A DNA stretch of 64,000 nucleotides from MED-G78 sp964275345 (GTDB taxonomy: Bacteria > Pseudomonadota > Gammaproteobacteria > Magnimaribacterales > D2472), in assembly GCA_964275345.1 (NCBI GenBank), contig CAXYBK010000003.1, positions 186,001-250,000 of the forward strand, given 5' to 3'. This document shows positions 45,711-53,584 of the stretch, in pieces. A program made the position numbers and the translations under genes. The notes under the pieces are model-generated. The model saw only the letters and a list, made by a program, of their open reading frames with translations. It was not told where the DNA came from and made no database searches. The number at the start of each line of letters is the position of its first letter. The stretch's first letter is position 1.

Positions 45711-46940
45711 ATGTCAAAAGCTTTTGGATATTGCGATCCTGCATTTGCAAAAATAGGCGATATATTTACCAAGGCCATAGAATCGGAGCACGAGTTGGGC
45801 GCCTCTCTTGCAATTGAATATAAAGGCAGAATGGTTGTAGATATGTTTGGTGGTCACAAAGATATTGAAAGAACTAAACCCTGGGAAGAGGACACTATTG
45901 TAAATGTCTTCTCGGTAACAAAAGGTGTTGCTGCAACTTGTATTGCTAAGCTTATTGATGAAGGGAAGCTTGATGTTAATAATAAGGTCTCATTTTATTG
46001 GCCCGAATATGGCTGCAATGGCAAAGAAAATACCAAAGTTAGTGATTTGTTGTGTCATAGATCTGCAATGTTTGGTTTTCAAGATGGAATGCCGTCTGGT
46101 CCATGGCAAAATTGGGAAGTATTTACCAAAGCGCTTGAATCACAAAAACCATTCAAGGAGCCAGGTTCAGCTCAAGGCTATCATGCTCTTACCTATGGCT
46201 GGCTTGTAGGAGAAATTATTCGTAGAGTTGATGGAAGGCATGCTGGACAATATTTTAAAGAAGAAATTGCAGATCCATTAGGAATTGATTTTCAAATTGG
46301 CCTTAGTGAAAAGGATTTTGATAGATGTGCAGATATGATTATGTTAGATGACCTTGGAGAGGGAAGTTCCATAGATTACATGGGGCTCATAAAGTATGTG
46401 CCTAATTTTATATTGCCCAAGCGCTATTGGAATCTTAAAGAAGCAATAAAAGGCGGTGACTTTAAGGTTGCTTTTGAGGGAAGAGAAGAAGATCCAGTTG
46501 GATATCATAATTCTCCTGATTGGCGAATGGCTCAGGTCCCATCAGCAAATGGACATGGAACAGCTCAAAGTCTTGCAAAACTTTATGGAATTTTAAGCAA
46601 CGGCTGTCAGAGAGATGGTCATAGCATTATGAAACCTGAGACTTTGGATTATGCAATAATCCCTCTTTCATCTGGACCAGATTCAGTTTTATTTGGTTCC
46701 AATATTACATTTGGTCTTGGTTATGAATTAGGCAAAGATTCTATGCCAGTTGGAAACTTTGCTCCAAAATTTAAAGATGCCATGTTTGGCCACGCCGGAG
46801 TTGGTGGTGGCGTTGCTTTTGGAGATATTGACAATCAATTGGGCTTTGGTTTTGTATGCAATCAAATGCATGAAGTAAAAAATTTATACAAAACTGTTAA
46901 TGAAATAATGGATGCTTTATTTGCTGAACTTGAAAAATAA
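45711..46940 (+). CDS. Serine hydrolase, beta-lactamase fold (EstB-type esterase)
   Basis: A 409-residue cytoplasmic member of the class C beta-lactamase superfamily: SxxK motif in FSVTKG (Ser68, Lys71), YxN-equivalent Tyr in HALTYGWLVG, and a late FGHAGVGGGVAFGD segment in place of KTG. There is no signal peptide, which fits EstB-like carboxylesterases. A strong GGGGG ribosome-binding site precedes the ATG. Confidence 0.87.
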   Translation: MSKAFGYCDPAFAKIGDIFTKAIESEHELGASLAIEYKGRMVVDMFGGHKDIERTKPWEEDTIVNVFSVTKGVAATCIAKLIDEGKLDVNNKVSFYWPEYGCNGKENTKVSDLLCHRSAMFGFQDGMPSGPWQNWEVFTKALESQKPFKEPGSAQGYHALTYGWLVGEIIRRVDGRHAGQYFKEEIADPLGIDFQIGLSEKDFDRCADMIMLDDLGEGSSIDYMGLIKYVPNFILPKRYWNLKEAIKGGDFKVAFEGREEDPVGYHNSPDWRMAQVPSANGHGTAQSLAKLYGILSNGCQRDGHSIMKPETLDYAIIPLSSGPDSVLFGSNITFGLGYELGKDSMPVGNFAPKFKDAMFGHAGVGGGVAFGDIDNQLGFGFVCNQMHEVKNLYKTVNEIMDALFAELEK

Positions 46941-46950
46941 ATTGTACATA

Positions 46951-46981
46951 TTGACTTAGAGATAGCTCTAAGGAATATACT
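46951..46981 (+). promoter_or_regulatory. MerR-type promoter for the membrane protein/MAPEG pair
   Basis: -35 TTGACT (46951-46956), a 19-base spacer and -10 TATACT (46976-46981). The spacer holds the dyad CTTAGAG-ATAG-CTCTAAG (46955-46972). The half-sites match those of the promoter at 36606-36636, so the same MerR protein probably binds both. Confidence 0.75.
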
Positions 46982-47012
46982 TAATAAAAATAAGAAGTAA
47001 TAGGAGACTCTT

Positions 47013-47501
47013 ATGCCTGAAATGTCACCATTTGGATGGTTCCACACAATTATGGGAATGGCTTCCCTGATAAGCGGCGCTTATACAATAGTCAGATATA
47101 AGATAATTGAATCAAAGAATACATCTGCAAAAATATTTCTTTTAACAACTGTTATAACTTCTGTATCCGCTCTCATGATTTATAAACAAGGTAGTTTTGG
47201 GGTAGCACACATGCTTGCAGTGGTAGCATTAATCGCAGTAGCGGGCGGTATGATGATGGAAAAAAGACTGATCTTTGGTTGGCTGTGTCCGTATTTTCAA
47301 GCTATAAGTTATTCTGCACTTTTTCTATTTCATTTAATACCAGCAATTACTGATGCCTTGAGGCGTCTTCCTGTTGATGACCCAATTGCTAAAAGCTTTG
47401 AAGATCCTTTGATTTTAAGTTTCTATTTAGCGTTTCTTGTATCGTATATAATCCTTGTTATTGCACAGATGATGTGGATTAAAAATAATAAAATAGTTTA
47501 A
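47013..47501 (+). CDS. Membrane protein, DUF2306-like (162 aa)
   Basis: Four predicted spans with a histidine near the first (FGWFHTIMGMASLISG), FGVAHMLAVVALIAVAGGMM in the middle and LFLFHLIPAITDALRRLP later; the spaced membrane histidines resemble heme- or quinone-associated membrane proteins of the DUF2306 type, though this is uncertain. AGGAGA precedes the ATG. Follows the MerR-type promoter directly and precedes a MAPEG gene by 11 bases. Confidence 0.7.
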   Translation: MPEMSPFGWFHTIMGMASLISGAYTIVRYKIIESKNTSAKIFLLTTVITSVSALMIYKQGSFGVAHMLAVVALIAVAGGMMMEKRLIFGWLCPYFQAISYSALFLFHLIPAITDALRRLPVDDPIAKSFEDPLILSFYLAFLVSYIILVIAQMMWIKNNKIV

Positions 47502-47512
47502 AGGAGAGCAAA

Positions 47513-47932
47513 ATGTTTGAAGTTTATCAATCAGTTTTATTAGGCTTATGGTTAACGCTAAGTATTATTATTATTCAAGCAATTGTTCTTGTTAGAGCAC
47601 ATAGACGTCATAAAGGGTACAAAGTTGGCGTTATAGACCCTGCCCTAGGACAATCATCTTTTTTCTTTAGAGCCTATAGAACTTTTTGGAATTCATTAGA
47701 AAATATTGTTCCGCTATTTGGCATGGCAATAATTGCTATGATGGCTGGATACAATCCTCAAAAACTGTCAGTCGTAATCTGGATTTATGCAGTGGTAAGA
47801 ATTATTCACATGATTTTATACTACAAAATAGCTACAGATAAAAATCCAAGTATAAGAAGCTTGTTTTGGGCAACAGGTCTTATTGCAAATATGTATCTAA
47901 TGGTTGATCTGGGAATCCATTTATTGGGTTAG
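47513..47932 (+). CDS. MAPEG family membrane protein
   Basis: A 139-residue four-span protein. The FRAYRTFWNSLENIVPLFGMAIIA segment is the characteristic MAPEG motif (R...N..E..P), linked to glutathione-dependent membrane enzymes acting on lipophilic electrophiles or eicosanoid-like lipids. Second gene behind the MerR-type promoter. Its TAG stop is shared with the convergent gene's stop in TTAG (47929-47932). Confidence 0.88.
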   Translation: MFEVYQSVLLGLWLTLSIIIIQAIVLVRAHRRHKGYKVGVIDPALGQSSFFFRAYRTFWNSLENIVPLFGMAIIAMMAGYNPQKLSVVIWIYAVVRIIHMILYYKIATDKNPSIRSLFWATGLIANMYLMVDLGIHLLG

Positions 47933-48666
47933 TCTAGTTCAATAAAGTCACCAGCTTGATCATGAAGGCTTATGTTTGCTTGAATTTTTTCTCGTTCTAG
48001 TGATTTGATTGAAAGAAACTTGCTAATAAATCCCGTAGTTTTTTCTGGATTAGATCCTGTAATAAACAATTCTTTTGCGCCGAGGATCTTGCATGTCTTT
48101 AAGGTTCTTTTAAAGTCCATTCCTAATCTTAAAAATCCAAAGAGTTTTACTTCTTCTGCGGTAAGAACAGCTATATCAGCTTTAATATTATTTTTAATTA
48201 AGTATTTAAATTTGGCTATATGGCCTTCATGAAAAATCCTCTTGCCTTTACTATCTTCTATTAACAGGGCAAAGGTAGCGGGGTAATAAGGAAATCCAGT
48301 AGGCAGAGCTTTAAAATTCATCAAGCCTATATCTACTCCCTCTGCGTCTATAATATGAATATTATCGACAATTCCTTGTCTGTATAAAAATTTCTTTATC
48401 AATTTAGATGTGTATATCTTTACGCTTTTAGGAAATGACTTAATTGATTCAGCATGTAAATGATCTTCAAAAGGAGCGGTAATAATAATCGCGTGAACCC
48501 TCTTGTAATCTTCATCACTTAAAAGACTTGCCTGATTTCTTTTCCTTTGAATAAAGATTCGGTTATCTGGTTGAAGTTGCTTGCTTAACCAAGGATCTAT
48601 TAAGACGGCTTTTCCGCCCTCTTCTAAGAACCAGGTTTGGTAATTGTCAGCTTTTAATAATTTCAT
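47929..48666 (-). CDS. Metallo-beta-lactamase-fold protein with degenerate metal site
   Basis: A 245-residue protein with the fold pattern of UlaG-like MBL hydrolases: FLEEGGKAVLIDPWLSKQ at the start, then IITAPFEDHLHAES, where the usual HxHxDH is reduced to ExDHLH, and FHEGHIAKFKYL later. Loss of the first two histidines suggests altered metal binding or a non-catalytic role. The substrate is unknown. Confidence 0.7.
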   Translation of the reverse strand: MKLLKADNYQTWFLEEGGKAVLIDPWLSKQLQPDNRIFIQRKRNQASLLSDEDYKRVHAIIITAPFEDHLHAESIKSFPKSVKIYTSKLIKKFLYRQGIVDNIHIIDAEGVDIGLMNFKALPTGFPYYPATFALLIEDSKGKRIFHEGHIAKFKYLIKNNIKADIAVLTAEEVKLFGFLRLGMDFKRTLKTCKILGAKELFITGSNPEKTTGFISKFLSIKSLEREKIQANISLHDQAGDFIELD

Positions 48667-48769
48667 ACAAGTTATAAATTATAGTCAAAATAGTTAATTA
48701 GTATCTGAAGATGCCATTTTTTCTGATTATCGTTAGAATAGGGTTATTAATTTTAGTTAAGGGGCTAAA

Positions 48770-49372
48770 TTGAATTATAAAAAATCTAAAGCACTGGTGA
48801 ATATTCCTGAACGTTTTTTAACGCAGAGAAATAGATTATTTTCTTTTGTAGGCACAAGTCTGCTTTCGATTACAGGTTGGAAAGTTACTGGTCAAATACC
48901 TGATATGAAGAAGCTGCTAGTTGTTCTAGCGCCTCATACCTCTAATTGGGATTTTGTATATGGAATGGCGCTAATCCTTAGTCTTAAAATAAAAATTTAC
49001 TGGCTTGGCAAGCATTCTATTTTTAAAAAGGGCGTTACTCGTCTTTTAAAAAGTTTAGGTGGTATACCAGTTAATAGAGAAGATGCTAAAAATACTATTA
49101 ATGATGTTTTAGAAATTGCTAAACGTGAAGGTGGTATTCTTATTGGACTATCTCCAGAAGGCACTAGAAAGAAAGCTGAAAAATGGAAGTCTGGTTTTTT
49201 ACGAATAGCTCAATCCATGGAATGTCCTATTCTTTTGGTTGCCATAGACTATCCATCTAAAGAGATAAGTTTTAGGGAGCTCTTCCACCCGACAGGAGAC
49301 AATCAAAGAGACATTGAGTACTTAAAAAAATACTACAAAGATTTTATTGGGAAAATACCAGAGTACTTTTAG
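48770..49372 (+). CDS. 1-acyl-sn-glycerol-3-phosphate acyltransferase-like (PlsC family)
   Basis: A 200-residue acyltransferase: catalytic HTSNWD (H(x4)D) motif, LGGIPVNRED substrate segment and LSPEGTRKK phosphate-binding motif, matching PlsC. It is a short, soluble or peripherally membrane-bound variant. TTG 48770 is the likely start, with AAGGGG a few bases upstream; no ATG precedes the conserved region nearby. Confidence 0.88.
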   Translation: MNYKKSKALVNIPERFLTQRNRLFSFVGTSLLSITGWKVTGQIPDMKKLLVVLAPHTSNWDFVYGMALILSLKIKIYWLGKHSIFKKGVTRLLKSLGGIPVNREDAKNTINDVLEIAKREGGILIGLSPEGTRKKAEKWKSGFLRIAQSMECPILLVAIDYPSKEISFRELFHPTGDNQRDIEYLKKYYKDFIGKIPEYF

Positions 49373-49860
49373 TCTTTTTTAGGTATACCTATTCTAAGGG
49401 TTATATTTTGTATAGTAGGTCCTGTTACTTCAAACTTAGCCTGCTCAAATGATGGTGCAGCCATCCTGCCCATTACGTTGTTAGAAAATCCATATTGTTC
49501 TTTTGGAATACCAAGAAAATTTTTATCCATTTTTCCATTCCCATTTGCATCAACAAAAATGGCTATAGCATATTCGCCATGGGGCAACATACCATTAATT
49601 TCAAAATTTTTCGGCCCTACTTCTCCTGCCTTATTAACACATGATGCTTCTTCAGATTCATTTTCAACTGAATCCTCAAATCCAGCTGCGTCCCTGCATA
49701 TGCTCAAAAATACAACACCGGGCTTATCTATATTTAAAAGATTTATTTTTAAGTTTGCTTCCTCAGAATAAGATTTGGGTACAAATGCCATACAGATAAA
49801 AACCAAAGTTAAAAACAATGATTTCATCTGTATTATTTTTTTAAATATCTGAGAATTCAT
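49369..49860 (-). CDS. DUF2141 family secreted protein
   Basis: Signal peptide (MKSLFLTLVFICMAFVPKSY from an internal Met) followed by a DUF2141 domain: LLNIDKPGVVFLSICRD, LPHGEYAIAIFVDANGNGKMDKNFLGIPKEQYGFSNN. DUF2141 proteins are periplasmic or surface beta-sandwich proteins of unknown role. The ATG at 49860 overlaps the upstream stop (ATGA), supporting coupled translation, but the internal start at 49827 gives a more usual signal peptide; the start is undecided. Confidence 0.82.
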   Translation of the reverse strand: MNSQIFKKIIQMKSLFLTLVFICMAFVPKSYSEEANLKINLLNIDKPGVVFLSICRDAAGFEDSVENESEEASCVNKAGEVGPKNFEINGMLPHGEYAIAIFVDANGNGKMDKNFLGIPKEQYGFSNNVMGRMAAPSFEQAKFEVTGPTIQNITLRIGIPKKD

Positions 49861-50261
49861 TTAGGAATTCTATACATTGCACATATTTTATTACCTGACG
49901 GATCAACTAAATAGGCAAGGTAAAGCTGCACGCCACCGCCTTCTCTGATTCCAGGAGGATCACAAAATTCTGGTGTTTTAGAGCCTGCTGCAATTCCTGC
50001 TGCATGCCATGCATCGATCATTTCTGTGCTTGAGGCATTAAAGCCTATAGTACTTCCATTTCCATGTGTTGCAATCTCGCCATTAATTGGCTGTGAAATT
50101 AAAAAACTATTGTTTCTATTAACAAAGTAAACATATCTTGTATGACCATCATGATTCATGGATAACTTGCCTTCCCTTGCACCAAGTACAGGCATAGTTT
50201 TATCGTAAAATATTCTGGATTCTTCAATATCATTGGCTCCGAGCATTACGTGACTAAACAT
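49857..50261 (-). CDS. VOC-family (glyoxalase fold) protein
   Basis: A 134-residue single-domain vicinal oxygen chelate protein: FSHVMLGANDIEESRIFYDK (first metal His), then HDGHTRYVYF, THGNGSTIGFNA and AYLVDPSGNKICAMYR with the second beta-alpha-beta unit. Likely dimeric. Substrate unknown; it resembles the lactoylglutathione lyase-like proteins often found with GSTs. Confidence 0.85.
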   Translation of the reverse strand: MFSHVMLGANDIEESRIFYDKTMPVLGAREGKLSMNHDGHTRYVYFVNRNNSFLISQPINGEIATHGNGSTIGFNASSTEMIDAWHAAGIAAGSKTPEFCDPPGIREGGGVQLYLAYLVDPSGNKICAMYRIPK

Positions 50262-50296
50262 TTATATCTCCTATTTTTATAAATCTATTATGGGTC

Positions 50297-50929
50297 TCAA
50301 TTCTTACAAAATAAAGCTATATCCTTCGTAGGAATTTCTAGCCTCCAATTATTTTGTTCTGCAATGACTTCAAAAGTTCTTTCTGCATAAAAAACAACAT
50401 GAGTTGGATCTCTTCTGTAATACCAGTTTTCAAAAAGCCTGTCTTCGGTTAAAAAAGTAGTCATAACCCCAAGCCAGGCATCTGGTAGCAAAAGCGAATC
50501 CAGAGTTTTAAATTCCTTGTTTGGATTAAAAAAATGTTCTGCAGTTTCTGTGCAGGTTATAAAATTATATTTGTTAGAAAAGATCGCTTTATTAGGATAA
50601 AAGAATGGGTCATAGAGATCGATGTTGTATCCCTGTGCTTTAAGCATCTCTGCTAATGCAGGTCCGTGACCACAACCAAAATCAAGACCTCTGTCATCAG
50701 ACTTTAATTTAGCCGTCAAAGGTTCTGATAATTTGGATAAAAACTTGAGATAAGCCGGATCGCCTATTTCATTGTGATGCTCTAAATATCTTCCCTTTTC
50801 AGTATCTTCATCTATAAAAAAAGCTTGGTCTAAAAATTTCACTAAGCAATGTGAGCATTGCCAGTAAGTTTTTTTATCTTTTGTATTAAAAGAGCTTACT
50901 GATTCGCTCTTGCAAACAATGCAAGTCAT
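50297..50929 (-). CDS. SAM-dependent class I methyltransferase with N-terminal zinc knuckle
   Basis: N-terminal CIVC...CSHC pair (residues 3-6 and 29-32) suggests a zinc ribbon, followed by a class I methyltransferase domain: LDFGCGHGPALAEML (motif I), IDLYDPFF (acidic loop) and FITCTETAEHFFNP (motif IV). The length is 210 residues. The target is unknown; the zinc-ribbon-plus-methyltransferase layout resembles sugar or small-molecule methyltransferases. Confidence 0.83.
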   Translation of the reverse strand: MTCIVCKSESVSSFNTKDKKTYWQCSHCLVKFLDQAFFIDEDTEKGRYLEHHNEIGDPAYLKFLSKLSEPLTAKLKSDDRGLDFGCGHGPALAEMLKAQGYNIDLYDPFFYPNKAIFSNKYNFITCTETAEHFFNPNKEFKTLDSLLLPDAWLGVMTTFLTEDRLFENWYYRRDPTHVVFYAERTFEVIAEQNNWRLEIPTKDIALFCKN

Positions 50930-50947
50930 CTTTAATTTATTAGAAGT

Positions 50948-51265
50948 TTACTTACGAGGCGGAAGAGCATGAACCATCGTTATGGATTTAGTGTCAGCCC
51001 CTGCTCTACGATGTTCAGATAAGGCTTGATATTCTGGATCGTTAAACCATGCATCTGCCGCAGCCTCTGATGGGAATTGAAAAATTATCATTCTGCCTGA
51101 CCTGGGTTCTGAGCCTTCTAAATGCTTTGGATTGTCATCAAAGGTAATAAAAGAGCCCCCGTGCTTCTTTAAGATTGGAAAAAAACCTTTTTCATATTCT
51201 CTGTATGCACTTGGATCTTCATGGGTTTGTAAATTAGCGATCATATAAACTGGCACGTCTGACAT
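50948..51265 (-). CDS. DUF1330 family protein
   Basis: Short dimeric alpha/beta-barrel protein (105 residues): MSDVPVYMIANLQTHEDPSAY, GSFITFDDNPKHLEG, MIIFQFPSEAAADAWFNDPEYQALSEHR. ATG 51265 is chosen because AGGAG lies about 8 bases upstream; the in-frame ATG-like start at 51292 falls inside the dehalogenase gene. Directly downstream of a haloalkane dehalogenase gene. Confidence 0.88.
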   Translation of the reverse strand: MSDVPVYMIANLQTHEDPSAYREYEKGFFPILKKHGGSFITFDDNPKHLEGSEPRSGRMIIFQFPSEAAADAWFNDPEYQALSEHRRAGADTKSITMVHALPPRK

Positions 51266-51284
51266 GTGATTTCTCCTTACTTGT

Positions 51285-52166
51285 CTATACAAATATTTTA
51301 TACCATTTTGCTATAGCTTGGCCTATTTCAATAGGTGAGTCCTCTTGTATAAAGTGAAGCCCCTTAACTGTGACTTCTTGCTGATTTGGCCATGTTCTGC
51401 AAAATTCACGCTGCCTTCCAGTCAAAATTGAGCCGGGTTCAGCATTAATGAATAATTTGGGCATTTGGCTGTTTGTCATAAAAGCTCCATAGTCATTAAC
51501 TAAACTTACTATCTCCTCTGGCTCGCCTTCGATGGGAATCTGACGTGGCCAATTTAACAGAGGCTGACGGTCATCGCTATTTAAATGTGGAGCACGATAA
51601 GCATTCATCTCTTCATCGCTGAGCTTGCGCATAATTGATGAGGGAAGCACAGCTTCTATAAACATATTACGATTAAGTATTAAGTCTTCGCCCTTATCAG
51701 AACGAAAGCCTTTAAAAATTCCAACAGCATCTTTATGCCAATCATCCCAGGTCATAGGTTTTACAATTGCTTCCATGTAAGCAATGCCTTTGGTTTGCTC
51801 TGGGTTACGCATAGCCCATAAAAAACCAATCCCGCTCCCCCAATCATGAATAACAAGGGTAACTTTTGTATTTGCTCCAATAGTCTCAAGCAAACCATTC
51901 ACGTAACTGTAAGCAACCTCAAGGGAATATCTGTCAGGGCCCTCAGTAACTGATAATTTTTCAGAGTCTCCTTGACCTATAAGATCAGGAACTATGACTC
52001 TACCTAAGTCAGTTAGTTCAGGAATAATATTGCGCCATAAAAAAGATGAAGTTGGATTCCCATGAAGAAGCACAATTGGATCTCCAGACCCTTCCTCCAC
52101 ATAGGCTATTTGTTTTCCAGCTACACTGGCAAACTTCTTTTTATACTGCATAGTTTCACTTATCAT
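51285..52166 (-). CDS. Haloalkane dehalogenase, LinB/DhaA subfamily
   Basis: Hydrolytic dehalogenase (293 residues) with all subfamily II active-site residues: oxyanion/halide Asn37 in LLHGNPTSSFLWRNIIP, nucleophile Asp108 with Trp109 in VIHDWGSG, acid Glu132 in AYMEAIVKP and the histidine in GLHFIQEDSP. Positions are nearly the same as in LinB. It converts haloalkanes to alcohols and halide in the cytoplasm. Followed 19 bases later by a DUF1330 gene. Confidence 0.92.
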   Translation of the reverse strand: MISETMQYKKKFASVAGKQIAYVEEGSGDPIVLLHGNPTSSFLWRNIIPELTDLGRVIVPDLIGQGDSEKLSVTEGPDRYSLEVAYSYVNGLLETIGANTKVTLVIHDWGSGIGFLWAMRNPEQTKGIAYMEAIVKPMTWDDWHKDAVGIFKGFRSDKGEDLILNRNMFIEAVLPSSIMRKLSDEEMNAYRAPHLNSDDRQPLLNWPRQIPIEGEPEEIVSLVNDYGAFMTNSQMPKLFINAEPGSILTGRQREFCRTWPNQQEVTVKGLHFIQEDSPIEIGQAIAKWYKIFV

Positions 52167-52185
52167 AACGGTACTCCTTAATTAC

Positions 52186-52746
52186 TTATAGATTCCTTAT
52201 TTTGCTGATTAGACTTTCTTCAAGGATGTGCTTAGATAGGCACTCCCTTTGAGGTAGAGCTCCTTCTGCAGGAGTTGCAACCCATATTGAGGCAGGTTTG
52301 TTAGAGGAAAATTCCCAAGTTGTTCCACTTTCAAGTGAAATAAAAGTATATGAAATATCTAATGAGGCATTAGTAGTGCTCTGATTAGTTTCTTTAAGTT
52401 GGATAACTAAATCAGCTCTTAAGGAAGATTCAAAGATCCTATCAATGTAATCAACATATATTTCATTATTCATCATTCCGCAATCAACATACAAAGAGGC
52501 ATTTGCAAGGTTAATATGGCCAAAGGTAGTGTTTCCTTCTGTAGATAGGTCTTTTATTGCAAGGTCTTGACTAAGTAATTTAGATATTTCAGATCGAATA
52601 GATACAACATCGAGGTTAATGGTGGCAGTAAAATCATTATAGGGCTGTGAGTTTGGAGAGAAGTATTGATTTTGCTCTAGCTCACTACAGGCTGTTAAAA
52701 AAAATATGAAAGTGATAGATATTCTTTTTAAAGTAAAAATTATCAT
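52186..52746 (-). CDS. Predicted lipoprotein, unknown (186 aa)
   Basis: Signal peptide with lipobox LTACS (Cys20), then about 165 residues predicted to be mainly beta strands; a domain of repeated Thr/Asn-rich segments (FGHINLANASLYVDC). No family is recognised. Its ATG overlaps the upstream gene's stop by 4 bases, so the two lipoproteins are probably made together. Confidence 0.65.
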   Translation of the reverse strand: MIIFTLKRISITFIFFLTACSELEQNQYFSPNSQPYNDFTATINLDVVSIRSEISKLLSQDLAIKDLSTEGNTTFGHINLANASLYVDCGMMNNEIYVDYIDRIFESSLRADLVIQLKETNQSTTNASLDISYTFISLESGTTWEFSSNKPASIWVATPAEGALPQRECLSKHILEESLISKIRNL

Positions 52747-53219
52747 TTACTACTTTTTTCATTATAAAAGATGACGTCATGGCCTCTTTTTTCTAGACAG
52801 TTTTCTATATTTAAATATTTTCTATTCTCTCCAGTTGCTTGAGTTGCCCAAATTGCGCCGCCGCCAACAAGAGCCAATACAGAGCCGCCCACTACGATTA
52901 TTGGAGCAAGGAATCCTGTTGCTGTTGCTACTCCATACAAACCGTTGGCTAATATAATTGCTCCAGTTCCTGTTCCAACTTTGGTTGAGATGTTAACTTT
53001 GTCTTTTGAGGACGAAATGCAAGAAGACAATTCATCTTCAAATACTTCCTGCGTTATATTTGCAGCTTTGAATACATAAATGGGAGTATTAATTACATTA
53101 AAATAATTATCTTTGCTCTGTTCGTCTATTATTGTGTTTGAAATACAAGCATTCAATGCAATAGATATCAAAAGAATGAAAATTATCTTTACATGTCTCA
53201 AATTATTTCTTGTACTCAT
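52743..53219 (-). CDS. Predicted lipoprotein with glycine-rich hydrophobic centre (158 aa)
   Basis: N-terminal signal segment with lipobox LNACI (Cys25), a short globular part and then a long glycine/alanine-rich hydrophobic stretch (about residues 82-128, GTGTGAIILANGLYG to VGGGAIWATQATG), reminiscent of glycine-zipper proteins that insert in membranes. C-terminal cysteine in IENCLEKRGH. Coupled to the next lipoprotein gene. Confidence 0.65.
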   Translation of the reverse strand: MSTRNNLRHVKIIFILLISIALNACISNTIIDEQSKDNYFNVINTPIYVFKAANITQEVFEDELSSCISSSKDKVNISTKVGTGTGAIILANGLYGVATATGFLAPIIVVGGSVLALVGGGAIWATQATGENRKYLNIENCLEKRGHDVIFYNEKSSK

Positions 53220-53221
53220 TG

Positions 53222-53584
53222 CTAGTTTTCTAATTGTAGCAAGATCTCATCAGGTAATTTAAACGCTCCCCTTTCAAGGGACCACATTTTTCTTATTTGA
53301 CTCACTTTTAGCTTGTCATATAAATGTGGAAATGTACTTTGTCTCCTATCTTCGGGTTTTGTATTTTCATATTTAAGTTTATCTTTAACAGCTTCATAGT
53401 TTGGCTGCAGTAAAATTACTCTATCTTGATCAGCAAAATAAAAGGCTAATGTGGCTGGCAGCTGTCTAGAAGTTGACAGATGAATAAATCCATCTTTGAT
53501 ATCTAGGTCTGTTTCTATAATGCCTGTTTCGGAAGCTCTTTCCCATTCCTCTGGGGTAAGAATCTTATAAAATTCTTTGCTCAT
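53222..53584 (-). CDS. DUF952 family protein
   Basis: A 120-residue protein matching DUF952: YKILTPEEWERASETG, GFIHLSTSRQLPATLAFYF and a C-terminal FPHLYDKLKVSQIRKMW. The fold is related to tRNA 2'-phosphotransferase/ADP-ribosyl-binding proteins, but no reaction is established. Its ATG overlaps the esterase stop by one base. Confidence 0.87.
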   Translation of the reverse strand: MSKEFYKILTPEEWERASETGIIETDLDIKDGFIHLSTSRQLPATLAFYFADQDRVILLQPNYEAVKDKLKYENTKPEDRRQSTFPHLYDKLKVSQIRKMWSLERGAFKLPDEILLQLEN

